From positions 1 to 6,215 of the forward strand of contig JAHIZC010000220.1 of assembly GCA_018814745.1 (NCBI GenBank): a DNA stretch of 6,215 nt, read 5' to 3'. The notes under the pieces were generated by a model. It did no database searches. It saw only the letters and a program-made list of their open reading frames with translations, and was not told the DNA's origin. Within the stretch, counting starts at the first letter, position 1. Each line of letters begins with the position of its first letter. Made by a program: the position numbers and the translations under genes. Positions 1-5,708 of the stretch are shown here, piece after piece. The stretch is from Candidatus Omnitrophota bacterium (GTDB taxonomy: Bacteria > Omnitrophota > Gorgyraeia > Gygaellales > Profunditerraquicolaceae).

Positions 1-421
1 AATAATCTCTATAAACCGCGTTACAAAGGTAACAAAAGGCGGTAAGAAAATGCATTTTAGCGTCCTGGTAGTTGTGGGAGATACCAAAGGAAATGTCGGC
101 TACGCATTAGAAAAAGCAAACGAAGTAGCAGAGGCAATCCGAAAATCATTAGCCAAGGCGAAGAAATCAATGGTCAAAATCCCTATGGAGGGAGTGAGCA
201 TCCCGCATGAGATTATCGGAAAGGCAGGTGCGGCCAGAGTACTCTTAAAGCCGGCATCAGAGGGAACCGGAGTAATCGCCGCCGGCCCGGTAAGAGCAAT
301 CTGTGAATCAGCTGGCATAAAGGATATTTTAACCAAATGTATAACCACTAATAATCCAATAAACGTAGTCAAGGCGACTATGCAGGGATTAGTTAACCTA
401 AAAACTGAACCAAACAAATGA
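1..421 (+). CDS. rpsE: 30S ribosomal protein S5 (uS5), 3' part
   Basis: This is the C-terminal 139 residues of S5, a 30S subunit protein near the decoding site that contributes to translational accuracy. The gene is cut by the window edge; the first complete codon is at position 2 and reads [16 protein letters not shown]. That matches the family's INRVxKxxKGG segment, so the ATG at position 50 is an internal methionine, not the start. Recognisable blocks follow: [21 protein letters not shown], the end of the double-stranded-RNA-binding-like domain, then [32 protein letters not shown] and [15 protein letters not shown] of the C-terminal domain. GYALEKA replaces the more usual GxGxGKA, a mild variant. 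The TGA stop overlaps the rplO ATG as ATGA, so the two genes are probably translationally coupled. Only about 25-30 N-terminal residues appear to be missing. Confidence 0.97.
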   Translation, partial: IISINRVTKVTKGGKKMHFSVLVVVGDTKGNVGYALEKANEVAEAIRKSLAKAKKSMVKIPMEGVSIPHEIIGKAGAARVLLKPASEGTGVIAAGPVRAICESAGIKDILTKCITTNNPINVVKATMQGLVNLKTEPNK

Positions 422-972
422 GCGCAAAATTATTAGGAAGAAAAAAAGTCACTAAGAAACCGGTAAAATCAAAATCTGCTGTTTCGAATAAGCCTAAAGA
501 GAAAGAAAAAACGGATATTCTCCGGTTAGTAGGTATCCATACCTTAAGGCCGCCTAAAGGATCACATAAACGGAGAAAGTATCTTGGCAGAGGGCCCGGA
601 TCTGGCCATGGGGAGACTTCTACAAGAGGCAGTAAAGGCCAAACTTCACGCGCAGGAAGAGATTTTTACCTCGGCCTTGAAGGAGGTCAAACTCCGTTAA
701 TTAGAAGAATACCGAAAAGGGGTTTTACGAGTAAATTCAAAAAAGAGTACCAGATTGTAAATTTAGTTAATTTGAGCAAGGTAAAAGAGCCTGCTATTGA
801 CTTGAAGTTGCTAGAAGAAAAAGGGTTAATCAAGAATAAAGATAAATTAGTAAAGATTCTGGGTACAGGCGAGATAAAAAATCCGATCAAGATCCAGGCG
901 CATGCTTTTTCAAAAAAAGCTGCTGAAGCAATTAAGAATGCCGGAGGAGAAACAAAGATTATCAATGCTTAG
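418..972 (+). CDS. rplO: 50S ribosomal protein L15 (uL15) with basic N-terminal extension
   Basis: L15 is a late-assembling 50S protein that binds 23S rRNA. The conserved N-terminal region is clear at residues 56-75 ([20 protein letters not shown]), followed by [15 protein letters not shown] at residues 89-103 and the globular C-terminal domain ending [15 protein letters not shown]. The protein is 184 residues against about 145-150 in most bacteria. The excess is a Lys/Ser/Pro-rich, low-complexity extension over roughly residues 1-36, before the usual start region (about [13 protein letters not shown]). No ATG, GTG or TTG lies in frame around codons 34-42 (ATT CTC CGG TTA GTA GGT ATC CAT), so a shorter start is not available there. 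The ATG at 418 overlaps the rpsE stop and has no clear Shine-Dalgarno, so initiation probably depends on coupling. The intervening rpmD of many spc operons is absent. The gene overlaps the secY start by 8 nt. Confidence 0.96.
   Translation: MSAKLLGRKKVTKKPVKSKSAVSNKPKEKEKTDILRLVGIHTLRPPKGSHKRRKYLGRGPGSGHGETSTRGSKGQTSRAGRDFYLGLEGGQTPLIRRIPKRGFTSKFKKEYQIVNLVNLSKVKEPAIDLKLLEEKGLIKNKDKLVKILGTGEIKNPIKIQAHAFSKKAAEAIKNAGGETKIINA
943..949 (+). promoter_or_regulatory. Shine-Dalgarno for secY, inside the end of rplO
   Basis: GGAGGAG sits within the last codons of rplO, about 15-17 nt before the ATG at 965. The spacing is longer than optimal, but it is the only strong purine motif nearby. It lies downstream of the in-frame ATGs at 902 and 938 and so argues against both as the secY start. 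Confidence 0.55.
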
Positions 973-2311
973 TGCACTGGTTAATTCATTTAAAATACCG
1001 GACCTAAAAAGAAGGCTATTGATCACAGGGGCACTGGTTGCGGTTTACCGGATAGGCTGTTTTGTGCCTACGCCCGGGATTGACGGGGCAGCGCTTACCA
1101 GCTTCTTCGAACGCATTGCAAAGACTTCCGGGGGTACGATCTTTGGCATGATTAACATGTTCTCCGGTGGCGCTATGGAGAAACTAACCATCTTCGCATT
1201 AGGGATCATGCCCTATATCTCCTCGTCGATTATTATGCAGCTGCTCACAGCTGTTATCCCGGCTTTAGAAAAGTTAGCGAAAGAAGGAAAAGCCGGCTAC
1301 GAAAGAATTAATCAATTTACCCGTTACGGCACGGTTGGCCTGGCAGTAATTCAATCATTCTTCATTGCCTTATGGCTCGAGAATCCTGCCCGCTTTGAAG
1401 GATTGCGTATCGTAATGCACCCGGGATGGGGATTTAGAATAGTTACCGTTTTAACTCTTACTACCGGCACGATATTCATTATGTGGCTGGGAGAACAAAT
1501 ACAGGAAAGAGGCATTGGTAACGGGATCTCCCTGATTATTACCGCAGGCATTATCTCAAGAATCCCGGCAGCCTTTCATCAGTTAGGGGTATTAATATCT
1601 CCATTCGATCCCTCGCGCAGGCAGATTCAGCCATTTACATTAGTAATTATGGCTGCGTTATTGGCCGGAGTAGTATTTGCGGTTATCTTAATCACTCAGG
1701 GCCAGAGAAAGATACCGGTTCAATATGCACGCAGGATCGTAGGAAGAAAGATTTACGGCGGACAATCAACTTACATACCTTTAAAGGTAGATACCGCAGG
1801 GGTAATCTCAATAATCTTTGCTCAATCAATCATATTGTTTCCGGCGACCTTAGCTTCTTTTATCCCTAATCCGGCTTTTCAAAGATTAGCGCAGAGCCTG
1901 GTCAGAGGGCAAGTTCTTTATACCGTCGTATTTGCGCTACTAATCACCTTTTTCTGTTATTTCTATACCGCAATCGTCTTTAACCCTGTGGACCTATCGG
2001 AGAATATGAAAAAATACGGCGGCTTTATACCCGGTATTCGGCCCGGAACTCCTACAGCTGAATTTCTTGATTACGTAATGACTCGCATCACGTTGGCCGG
2101 AGCACTATTCATAGCTTTTATCGCGATATTCCCCGATTTTATTATGGCCTGGCTTAAGGTGCCTTACCTTGTAGCTTCATTTTTCGGAGGAACGGGTATC
2201 CTGATTATCGTAGGAGTGATGCTTGATACTTTAAAGCAAATTGAATCGCATCTCCTTATGCATCATTATGACGGTTTTGTAAAAGGCGGACGCATGAAGG
2301 GGAGAAGATAG
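965..2311 (+). CDS. secY: Protein translocase subunit SecY
   Basis: SecY is the ten-helix pore subunit of the SecYEG channel in the inner membrane. It exports unfolded proteins and inserts membrane proteins, with SecA or the ribosome as partner. Taking ATG 965 gives 448 residues, close to E. coli SecY at 443, and the standard opening [19 protein letters not shown]. Visible landmarks are TM1 with VYRIGCFVPTPGID (residues 28-40), the plug/TM2 region MFSGGAMEKLTIFALGIMPYISSSII, the basic loop GQRKIPVQYARR, and the cytosolic loop YGGFIPGIRPG (351-361). Arg359 of that loop matches the SecA- and ribosome-contacting arginine (E. coli R357). The tail is Lys/Arg-rich. The reading frame is open back to 902 inside rplO, but those codons give no SecY-like sequence. 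Its stop shares one base with the adk GTG. Nothing is missing from the family core. Confidence 0.97.
   Translation: MLSALVNSFKIPDLKRRLLITGALVAVYRIGCFVPTPGIDGAALTSFFERIAKTSGGTIFGMINMFSGGAMEKLTIFALGIMPYISSSIIMQLLTAVIPALEKLAKEGKAGYERINQFTRYGTVGLAVIQSFFIALWLENPARFEGLRIVMHPGWGFRIVTVLTLTTGTIFIMWLGEQIQERGIGNGISLIITAGIISRIPAAFHQLGVLISPFDPSRRQIQPFTLVIMAALLAGVVFAVILITQGQRKIPVQYARRIVGRKIYGGQSTYIPLKVDTAGVISIIFAQSIILFPATLASFIPNPAFQRLAQSLVRGQVLYTVVFALLITFFCYFYTAIVFNPVDLSENMKKYGGFIPGIRPGTPTAEFLDYVMTRITLAGALFIAFIAIFPDFIMAWLKVPYLVASFFGGTGILIIVGVMLDTLKQIESHLLMHHYDGFVKGGRMKGRR
2297..2304 (+). promoter_or_regulatory. Shine-Dalgarno for adk
   Basis: AAGGGGAG lies in the last codons of secY, 6 nt before the GTG at 2311. 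It fixes that GTG as the adk start, even though the codon begins on the final base of the secY stop. Confidence 0.7.
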
Positions 2312-2976
2312 TGAAGATTATTTTATTAGGCCCTCCCGGTGCCGGTAAGGGAACGCAGGCGAAAAGATTAGCTCAGAGATTAAATATACCCCATGTTTCT
2401 ACGGGCGACCTACTCAGAAGCAATGTAAAAAATGGAACATCTTTAGGAAGTAAGGCGAAAAGTTTTATGGAGAAAGGTTTACTCGTCCCTGATAATTTAG
2501 TCGCTGAAATGCTGAATCAAAGACTATCCGAGAAAGCTGTCATGAAAGATTTTATCCTCGACGGTTATCCGAGAAACTTAAGCCAAGCCAAGGCATTAGA
2601 TCAGGTACTCGAAGAAAGGAAAACAGAGGCAGATATAGTTGTTTATTTAGATACAAGTGTGCCTATAATCATACAGCGCTTAACCGGCCGTTTGGTCTGT
2701 GGTAAATGCGGCCTTAACTTTCACGCCACCAATATGCCTCCGAAAAAAACAGGCATTTGTGACGCATGCCAGGGGGAGCTGTATCAAAGAAGTGATGATA
2801 AAGAAGAAACGGTAAGAAAACGGCTTGATGTCTATGAACAAGAAACATCATCTTTAATTAAATATTACGCTGACAAGAAAAAGCTCCATCATATCAGCGC
2901 TGATGAGGATGCTTCGGTGGTATTGAATAAAATAATCGAGCTTGCGCAAAATTGCAATGATACCCTTAAAGTCTGA
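2311..2976 (+). CDS. adk: Adenylate kinase, zinc-type LID
   Basis: Adenylate kinase catalyses ATP + AMP = 2 ADP in the cytosol and keeps the adenylate pool balanced. The P-loop GPPGAGKGT is at residues 7-15, the AMP-binding segment STGDLLR at 30-36, and DGYPRN (usually DGFPRT) at 84-89 with Arg88. LTGRLVC opens the LID at 124-130. The LID carries four cysteines, C130-X2-C133 and C150-X2-C153, the pattern of zinc-binding long-form enzymes such as those of Bacillus. R160 (QRSDD) and R171 (KRLDVY) match the conserved catalytic arginines. The length of 221 residues is slightly above the usual 214-217, with the excess in the C-terminal tail that overlaps map by 20 nt. The start is GTG, supported by a good Shine-Dalgarno and by the first residues, MKIILLGPPGAGKG, matching the family. 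Confidence 0.97.
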   Translation: MKIILLGPPGAGKGTQAKRLAQRLNIPHVSTGDLLRSNVKNGTSLGSKAKSFMEKGLLVPDNLVAEMLNQRLSEKAVMKDFILDGYPRNLSQAKALDQVLEERKTEADIVVYLDTSVPIIIQRLTGRLVCGKCGLNFHATNMPPKKTGICDACQGELYQRSDDKEETVRKRLDVYEQETSSLIKYYADKKKLHHISADEDASVVLNKIIELAQNCNDTLKV

Positions 2977-3703
2977 AGAAGATCTAAAGATGTTAAGAGA
3001 AGCGGGGAAGATTTTGAATCGGATCATAAGGAAATTAGAGGAGGCAGTAAAGAGTGGAGTCTCTACCGAAGAGATTGATAACCTTGCCGAGCGGTTAGTC
3101 GCCGAAGAGGATTGCCTGCCTGCTTTTAAAGGATACCGCGGTTTTCCGGCTTCAACCTGTACTTCCACCAATTACGTGATTGTACATGGCATTCCGGATG
3201 AACAAAGAATCAAGCAAGGCGATATTCTCAGCTTAGACCTGGGTATAAATTATAAAGGATACTTTTCGGATTCAGCAGTTACCGTACCAGTTGGGATCAT
3301 AGACTCAAAGCTAGAGAAATTGATCAAAGTGACAAAGCAGGCTTTATCAGAAGGTATCAAACAGGCAAAAGTAGGTAATCGGTTATCAAACATCTCTTGC
3401 GCTATTCAAGATTACGTGGAGAATAACGGTTTTTCAGTAGTGCGCCAGTTTGTCGGGCATGGGATCGGGCGTAGCCTGCACGAAGAACCGGAGATACCTA
3501 ATTTCGGACAACCTGATCAAGGCGCGGTATTAAAACATGGAATGGTTTTTGCAATAGAACCGATGGTTAACATGGGAACATGGGAATCAGAGATCCTGGA
3601 TAATGGCTGGACCGCCGTTACCAAAGATAGGCAGGCATCTGCTCATTTTGAACACACGGTAGCGATTACCAATCAAGGCCCGGAAATATTGACTGATAAT
3701 TAA
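2957..3703 (+). CDS. map: Methionine aminopeptidase, type I
   Basis: This dimetal hydrolase removes the initiator methionine from new proteins, usually after deformylation, in the cytosol. From ATG 2957 the protein has 248 residues, the same as the short bacterial type Ia enzymes, and begins [19 protein letters not shown] as the family does. All expected catalytic residues are present: His77 (VHGIP), metal ligands Asp94 (LDLG) and Asp105 (FSDSA), His168 (GHGIG), Glu201 (FAIEP) and Glu232 (HFEHT). His175 (SLHEEP) is also conserved. No N-terminal zinc-finger or SH3-like extension is present. A TTG at 2942 would add five residues (LRKIA), but neither start has a convincing Shine-Dalgarno. The gene begins 20 nt inside adk and was probably placed to be translated by coupling. 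infA follows after a single base. Confidence 0.96.
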   Translation: MIPLKSEEDLKMLREAGKILNRIIRKLEEAVKSGVSTEEIDNLAERLVAEEDCLPAFKGYRGFPASTCTSTNYVIVHGIPDEQRIKQGDILSLDLGINYKGYFSDSAVTVPVGIIDSKLEKLIKVTKQALSEGIKQAKVGNRLSNISCAIQDYVENNGFSVVRQFVGHGIGRSLHEEPEIPNFGQPDQGAVLKHGMVFAIEPMVNMGTWESEILDNGWTAVTKDRQASAHFEHTVAITNQGPEILTDN

Positions 3704-3704
3704 C

Positions 3705-3923
3705 ATGGCAAAAGAAGAACTGATTGAGACCGAAGGTAAGATTGTTGAGGCGCTGCCGAATGCGATGTTTAAAGTAACGCTTGATAACGGGCACATGGTA
3801 CTTGCGCATGTTTCCGGAAAAATGAGGATGCATTTTATCAGAATATTACCGGGTGATAAAGTAAAACTAGAACTTTCTCCTTACGATTTAAACAGAGGGA
3901 GAATCACATACAGGATTAAATAA
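3705..3923 (+). CDS. infA: Translation initiation factor IF-1
   Basis: IF-1 is a single OB-fold protein that binds the 30S A site during initiation and works with IF-2 and IF-3. The 72-residue length equals that of E. coli IF-1. The sequence is typical throughout: [20 protein letters not shown], then [20 protein letters not shown], then [20 protein letters not shown] and GRITYRIK. The ATG follows the map stop by 1 nt and has no clear Shine-Dalgarno, so termination-reinitiation from map is likely. Its TAA stop is followed almost at once by the structured rpmJ leader, which is the first break in the tightly packed upstream cluster. Confidence 0.97.
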   Translation: MAKEELIETEGKIVEALPNAMFKVTLDNGHMVLAHVSGKMRMHFIRILPGDKVKLELSPYDLNRGRITYRIK

Positions 3924-3924
3924 A

Positions 3925-3993
3925 ATGAACCCCGCACCTTCTAATAATTCATTGCTAGACAAAAGGTTCGGGAGCAAAAAAACATTTAAATAA
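3925..3993 (+). CDS. Possible 22-codon leader ORF before rpmJ (uncertain)
   Basis: An ATG 1 nt after the infA stop opens a 22-codon frame that ends in TAA at 3991-3993. It begins [11 protein letters not shown] and ends KKTFK. An AGGA at 3912-3915 lies 9 nt before the ATG, which is acceptable for a ribosome-binding site. The frame runs through the left arm and loop of the rpmJ-leader hairpin and stops 2 nt before its right arm. A ribosome translating it would therefore unzip the stem that holds the rpmJ start. I do not recognise the peptide and know of no family for it. An open frame this short can arise by chance, so it is listed as a candidate regulatory uORF, not as a proven gene. Confidence 0.25.
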   Translation: MNPAPSNNSLLDKRFGSKKTFK

Positions 3994-4009
3994 AAAGAAG
4001 GTGCGGGGT
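3929..4009 (+). promoter_or_regulatory. rpmJ leader hairpin that hides the ribosome-binding site and start codon
   Basis: ACCCCGCACCTTCT at 3929-3942 is a perfect 14-bp inverted repeat of AGAAGGTGCGGGGT at 3996-4009. The right arm contains the rpmJ Shine-Dalgarno (AAGGTG, 3998-4003) and the first two bases of its GTG start (4008-4010). When folded, it should block initiation at rpmJ and perhaps at the coupled rpsM. The 53-nt loop contains a smaller inverted repeat, TTGCT 3952-3956 with AGCAA 3973-3977. GGTTCG at 3965-3970 can also pair with TGAACC at 3926-3931 (one G-U), partly competing with the base of the main stem. A run of T does not follow, so a terminator is unlikely. By analogy, E. 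coli S4 represses the alpha operon by trapping the rpsM start in a pseudoknot; the ligand here, if any, is unknown. Confidence 0.6.
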
Positions 4010-4121
4010 GAAGGTAAAAGCATCGGTAAGAAAGATTTGCGAAAGATGTAAGGTTATAAAAAGAAGGGGAATTGTCAGAGTAATCTGCAATAACCCTAAG
4101 CATAAACAAAGGCAAGGATAG
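4008..4121 (+). CDS. rpmJ: 50S ribosomal protein L36 (bL36), zinc-binding type
   Basis: L36 is a tiny zinc-ribbon protein of the 50S subunit that binds 23S rRNA and assembles late. Translation from GTG 4008 gives 37 residues beginning [19 protein letters not shown] and ending [10 protein letters not shown], the standard bacterial form. Zinc ligands are C11, C14, C27 and H32, so this is the C+ (zinc) type, not the zinc-free paralogue. The start is GTG, as in several relatives, and the usual family length supports it. A Shine-Dalgarno AAGGTG ends 4 nt upstream, but it lies inside the right arm of the 14-bp leader inverted repeat. The TAG stop overlaps the rpsM Shine-Dalgarno, and rpsM begins 9 nt later. 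Confidence 0.96.
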   Translation: MKVKASVRKICERCKVIKRRGIVRVICNNPKHKQRQG

Positions 4122-4130
4122 GAGAAAATA

Positions 4131-4553
4131 ATGCCCAGGATTTTAGGTGTTGATATTCCTAAAGAGAAAAAAATTGAAATTTCACTTACCTATTTATATG
4201 GAATCGGAAGATTTACTTCAAATCAGCTCCTCAAAGAGGCAGAAATCGATCCGAATCGTAGAGCAAAGGATTTATCGGAAGAGGAGATCGCGCGCATCAC
4301 TAACACCATCCAAAAAAGTGGGAAGAGATTCGAAGGTGACCTGCGCCGGGATATATCCCAGAATATCAAAAGATTGACGGATATCGGTTGCTGGAGAGGT
4401 ATGCGTCATAAGAAAGGTTTACCTGTCAGGGGACAGCGTACACGGACAAATGCAAGGACCCGGAAAGGTCCTCGCCGCAAAGGTATGCAGATAATTAAGA
4501 AAGATCCTATAGTTAAGAAGGCAGCACCCGCTCCAAAGCGGAGCGAACCGTAG
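4131..4553 (+). CDS. rpsM: 30S ribosomal protein S13 (uS13) with longer C-terminus
   Basis: S13 sits in the head of the 30S subunit, contacts the 50S subunit and its basic tail reaches the P-site tRNA. The family pattern is complete: [60 protein letters not shown], then [16 protein letters not shown] at residues 103-118. E. coli S13 ends about here, at 118 residues. This one continues to 140 with [22 protein letters not shown]. The final KRSEP codons fall within a GC-rich repeat cluster that continues past the stop. An AGGAGA at 4120-4125, spanning the rpmJ stop, lies 5 nt before the ATG. It is the first gene of the alpha-operon block. Confidence 0.97.
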   Translation: MPRILGVDIPKEKKIEISLTYLYGIGRFTSNQLLKEAEIDPNRRAKDLSEEEIARITNTIQKSGKRFEGDLRRDISQNIKRLTDIGCWRGMRHKKGLPVRGQRTRTNARTRKGPRRKGMQIIKKDPIVKKAAPAPKRSEP

Positions 4554-4586
4554 GTGAGCGGAGTCCCCGGAGCGAAGCGGAGGGGA
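4529..4586 (+). repeat. GC-rich short-repeat cluster at the rpsM-rpsK junction
   Basis: AGCGGAG occurs three times at near-regular spacing (4537-4543, 4557-4563, 4576-4582), and GGAGCGAA occurs twice (4540-4547, 4569-4576). Two small stems can form: CGCTCC 4529-4534 with GGAGCG 4540-4545, and TCCCC 4564-4568 with GGGGA 4582-4586. The latter encloses GCGAAGC, a sequence known to form an unusually stable mini-hairpin in DNA. The cluster spans the last codons of rpsM and its stop. It ends a few bases before the rpsK Shine-Dalgarno (AGGAGG, 4591-4596), so it may modulate rpsK translation. It could equally be one copy of a dispersed genomic repeat family. Confidence 0.5.
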
Positions 4587-4606
4587 TAAAAGGAGGGTAG
4601 TAATTA

Positions 4607-4996
4607 ATGGCAACTAAAGATAAAGCAAAGAAGAAAAAAATAGCAAAGGGCGTAACCTCGGGAATAGTCCATATAAAGGCGAGTTTTAACAATACCGTGA
4701 TCACGATCACTGACAAGCAGGGGAATGTTATGGTCTGGTCGACTCCCGGAGTTGTGGGTTATGGTGGTTCAAAACGGTCCACTCCTTTTGCCGCTCAGGT
4801 AGCCGCAACCGATGCAGCCAGGAAAGCTAAAGAAATCGGGATGAAAGAAGTAGAAGTACGCGTAAAAGGCCCTGGATTCGGCAGGGAGTCTGCGATCAGG
4901 GCAATCCAGGCAGCAGGACTCACAGTTACCTCTATAAAAGATGTCACTCCTATGCCTCACAACGGATGTCGTCCTAAGAAGAAAAGGAGAGTATAA
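4607..4996 (+). CDS. rpsK: 30S ribosomal protein S11 (uS11)
   Basis: S11 lies on the 30S platform, where it helps shape the E site and mRNA exit region together with S7 and S18. The protein is 129 residues, identical in length to E. coli S11. Family blocks are evident: [68 protein letters not shown] and the basic end [16 protein letters not shown]. The N-terminus is lysine-rich ([12 protein letters not shown]). An AGGAGG at 4591-4596, 10 nt before the ATG, is the strongest Shine-Dalgarno in the alpha block. rpsD follows after 3 nt, and its own Shine-Dalgarno lies in the last codons of this gene. Confidence 0.97.
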   Translation: MATKDKAKKKKIAKGVTSGIVHIKASFNNTVITITDKQGNVMVWSTPGVVGYGGSKRSTPFAAQVAATDAARKAKEIGMKEVEVRVKGPGFGRESAIRAIQAAGLTVTSIKDVTPMPHNGCRPKKKRRV

Positions 4997-4999
4997 TAG

Positions 5000-5629
5000 A
5001 TGGCAAGATACACGGGTGCGGTTTGTAGATTATGCAGGCGTGCGCAGGAGAAACTATTTCTAAAGGGCACAAGGTGTTTTCTGGAAAAATGCGCAGTGGT
5101 CAAGAGGAATTATGCCCCTGGCCAGCAGGCAAATAAAAGAAGAGTTAAACTCTCCAACTACGGCTTGCAGATGAGGGAAAAGCAAAAAGTGAAGAGGATG
5201 TATGGTGTGCTTGAGAAACAATTCCGTAGATACTTCTCAATTGCCGCCAGGTCAAAGGGTGTTACCGGAAAGGTATTGCTGCAGCTCTTGGAGAGGAGGC
5301 TGGATAACGTAATATTTAGGTTAGGCATAGGCTTATCCCGTTCACAAGCAAGGCAAATAGTTAGGCACAACCAGGTCTATGTAAATTCAAAACGGGTAAA
5401 TATCCCATCATTTACCGTAAGTAAAGGCGATGCGATTACGATGAAGGCAAAAGAAAAAGGACTAAATAAGATAAGAGAGAATCTTGAGACTTCCAAAGAC
5501 AAGACTTTACCTTCCTGGTTGGACTTTGATCAAAAATCACTCCGGGCAAATATATTAAGACTGCCCGAAAAGGAAGACATACAGCAACTGATTCAGGAAC
5601 AGTTAATCGTGGAGTTATACTCTAAGTGA
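5000..5629 (+). CDS. rpsD: 30S ribosomal protein S4 (uS4), zinc-binding type
   Basis: S4 binds 16S rRNA directly, starts assembly of the 30S body, and acts as a translational repressor of its own operon in some bacteria. The 209 residues fit the family. The N-terminal domain holds a zinc motif, C9-X2-C12-X13-C26-X4-C31 (VCRLCRR and RCFLEKC), matching Thermus S4 and unlike zinc-free forms. Next come APGQQANKRR and YGLQMREKQKVKRMYGVLEKQFRRYF. The S4 RNA-binding domain follows, with LERRLDNVIFRLGIGLSRSQARQIVRHNQVYVNSKRVNIPSF, and the end is EQLIVELYSK. AAGGAGA at 4984-4990 lies 9 nt before the ATG. It sits next to rpoA, but a structured spacer of 133 nt separates them. Confidence 0.98.
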   Translation: MARYTGAVCRLCRRAQEKLFLKGTRCFLEKCAVVKRNYAPGQQANKRRVKLSNYGLQMREKQKVKRMYGVLEKQFRRYFSIAARSKGVTGKVLLQLLERRLDNVIFRLGIGLSRSQARQIVRHNQVYVNSKRVNIPSFTVSKGDAITMKAKEKGLNKIRENLETSKDKTLPSWLDFDQKSLRANILRLPEKEDIQQLIQEQLIVELYSK

Positions 5630-5645
5630 GGAAAAATCATATTTT

Positions 5646-5666
5646 ATCCCGCCAAAAGGGCGGGGT
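5646..5666 (+). terminator. GC-rich hairpin after rpsD, possibly a weak terminator
   Basis: CCCGCC 5648-5653 pairs with GGCGGG 5659-5664 around an AAAAG loop. An outer U-G and A-U pair extends the stem to 8 bp. It begins 16 nt after the rpsD stop. The sequence after it (GTTAAATTC) has only short T tracts, so full intrinsic termination is doubtful. Partial termination, or stabilisation of the upstream mRNA, would both fit. The hairpin itself is clear; its role is inferred. Confidence 0.4.
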
Positions 5667-5699
5667 TAAATTCGCAGACGTATTTAATATTAAATTTCC

Positions 5700-5708
5700 T
5701 GCTATAAC
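5700..5708 (+). promoter_or_regulatory. Possible extended -10 promoter for rpoA
   Basis: TGCTATAAC matches the extended -10 consensus TGnTATAAT at all but the last base, and AT-rich sequence (5681-5697) lies just upstream. A start near 5715 would give a short rpoA leader. No TTGACA-like -35 is present at the usual distance. The site overlaps the left arm of the 10-bp hairpin, so the match may be incidental. Confidence 0.25.

Noticed and set aside
50..52. ATG 50 as the start of rpsE
   Set aside because: Conserved S5 sequence ([13 protein letters not shown]) continues upstream in frame to the window edge.
100..417. Minus-strand 105-codon frame opposite rpsE, and similar minus-strand frames elsewhere
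   Set aside because: They lie wholly or largely antisense to well-recognised genes and show no recognisable protein. Apart from the annotated + strand genes I find no reason to call any.
902..964. Longer SecY starting at ATG 902 or 938
   Set aside because: The added residues do not resemble SecY, and the Shine-Dalgarno GGAGGAG lies downstream of both codons. ATG 965 gives the standard length and N-terminus.
3929..4009. The 14-bp inverted repeat as an intrinsic terminator after infA
   Set aside because: The loop is 53 nt and the right arm is followed by GTGAAGGTAAAAG, not a T run; the arm itself is the rpmJ start.
3929..4009. The same repeat as a MITE or small transposon remnant
   Set aside because: I see no target-site duplication beyond a trivial GA, and the right arm supplies a required ribosome-binding site. 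A genome-wide search for copies would settle it.
4147..4377. Second + strand frame inside rpsM
   Set aside because: It overlaps conserved S13 coding sequence out of frame, with no ribosome-binding site or recognisable product.
5679..5697. Standard promoter from the AT-rich tract (TATTTAATATTAAAT)
   Set aside because: Several weak -10 look-alikes are present, but no -35 element at 16-18 nt; AT richness alone is not enough.
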